Below are positions 63,601 to 64,000 of a DNA stretch of 64,000 bases, piece by piece. Position 1 is the stretch's first letter; each line of letters begins with the position of its first letter. A program made the position numbers and the translations under genes. Source of the stretch: Archilochus colubris (lineage: Eukaryota > Chordata > Aves > Apodiformes > Trochilidae); assembly GCA_023079485.1 (NCBI GenBank), contig CM041083.1, positions 105,911,054 to 105,975,053 of the forward strand, read 5' to 3'. The notes beneath the pieces were generated by a model. It had not been told where the DNA came from. It was given only the letters and a program-made list of their open reading frames with translations, and ran no database searches.

Positions 63601-64000
63601 CTTCAGCAAAGGACCACTTCCAGTGGGCAGGGCCCTGTCTTAAACTGACCACTTTAAAGTGCTCTGAAAGTTTCCAGTATAATTTTCATTACCCTTTAGT
63701 TACAGACCACCTTTACTAGGTAAGTAAGATTGTTTGCCAACCCATTGGGTAGCTGCCATCTAAGCAATTGCCTTGGTGGCCTGCTGCCAGCTTTCAACTA
63801 TTTCAAGATGTGGGTTACCTGATGCTCCCAGGCACTAGAGGACTGTAGCAATGTTCACCGTGCCAGTGCCTTCCTGCTTACCAAGCAGGTGTTTCCCTGT
63901 GGTACCTTTATGTCTTTATGGCTGCACGGGGTCAGTTTCCAATGGGCCTCTGCTGGATTGCCAGTCGAGGGCAATTTGCACATTTTTTTGCAAGGATATG
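60621..64000. other. intergenic, right edge of window
   Basis: AT-rich with T-runs near 62530-62545 and 62585-62597. In mammals ADAMTS5 lies next to ADAMTS1 in the same orientation and has a very long 3'UTR, so this edge could hold or approach that UTR on the minus strand. I see no ADAMTS5 coding exon here. Confidence 0.4.

Overview
The window looks like a piece of a bird (probably neoavian) macrochromosome. The evidence is a compact multi-exon vertebrate gene with GT-AG introns, AT-rich intergenic DNA, a CpG-island promoter, several CR1 retrotransposon fragments ending in the typical ATTCTATGATTC-type tail, and one solo-LTR-like element of a type common in bird genomes. No bacterial-style operons, tRNAs, rRNAs or CRISPR arrays were seen.

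The only gene I can call firmly is ADAMTS1 on the minus strand. Its coding sequence runs from 38997 down to 32531 in nine exons. I joined the exons by splice site, reading frame and family similarity. They total 2733 nt (910 residues plus stop), with intron phases 1,0,1,1,0,1,0,2. The protein has a signal peptide, prodomain, RRKKR furin site, intact [12 protein letters not shown] zinc site, disintegrin-like region, central thrombospondin repeat, cysteine-rich region, spacer and two C-terminal thrombospondin repeats. It should be a secreted matrix metalloprotease. A TATA box at 39059-39064 and a CpG island at about 38270-40100 form the promoter. The 3'UTR probably reaches about 31.1-31.3 kb.

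Region by region: 1-32 kb is gene-poor DNA downstream of ADAMTS1, with CR1 copies at 4.6-5.4, 13.1-13.85, 16.2-16.45 and 27.5-27.8 kb. 31.1-39 kb is ADAMTS1. 39-40.1 kb is its GC-rich upstream flank. 40-64 kb is intergenic DNA. It holds a cluster of CTCF-like motifs (41.6-42.5 kb), an LTR element (48.4-49.1 kb) and a 440 bp GGGAA/GGGTAA satellite (60.2 kb).

The most unusual structures are: the 611 bp almost purely purine/pyrimidine tract that fills two thirds of ADAMTS1 intron 4 and is open in the ADAMTS1 reading frame; a protein-like reading frame behind a good splice acceptor inside the presumed 3'UTR (31442-31584); the run of three same-direction CTCF-like motifs upstream of the promoter; and an unassigned 112-codon frame at 45673-46011.
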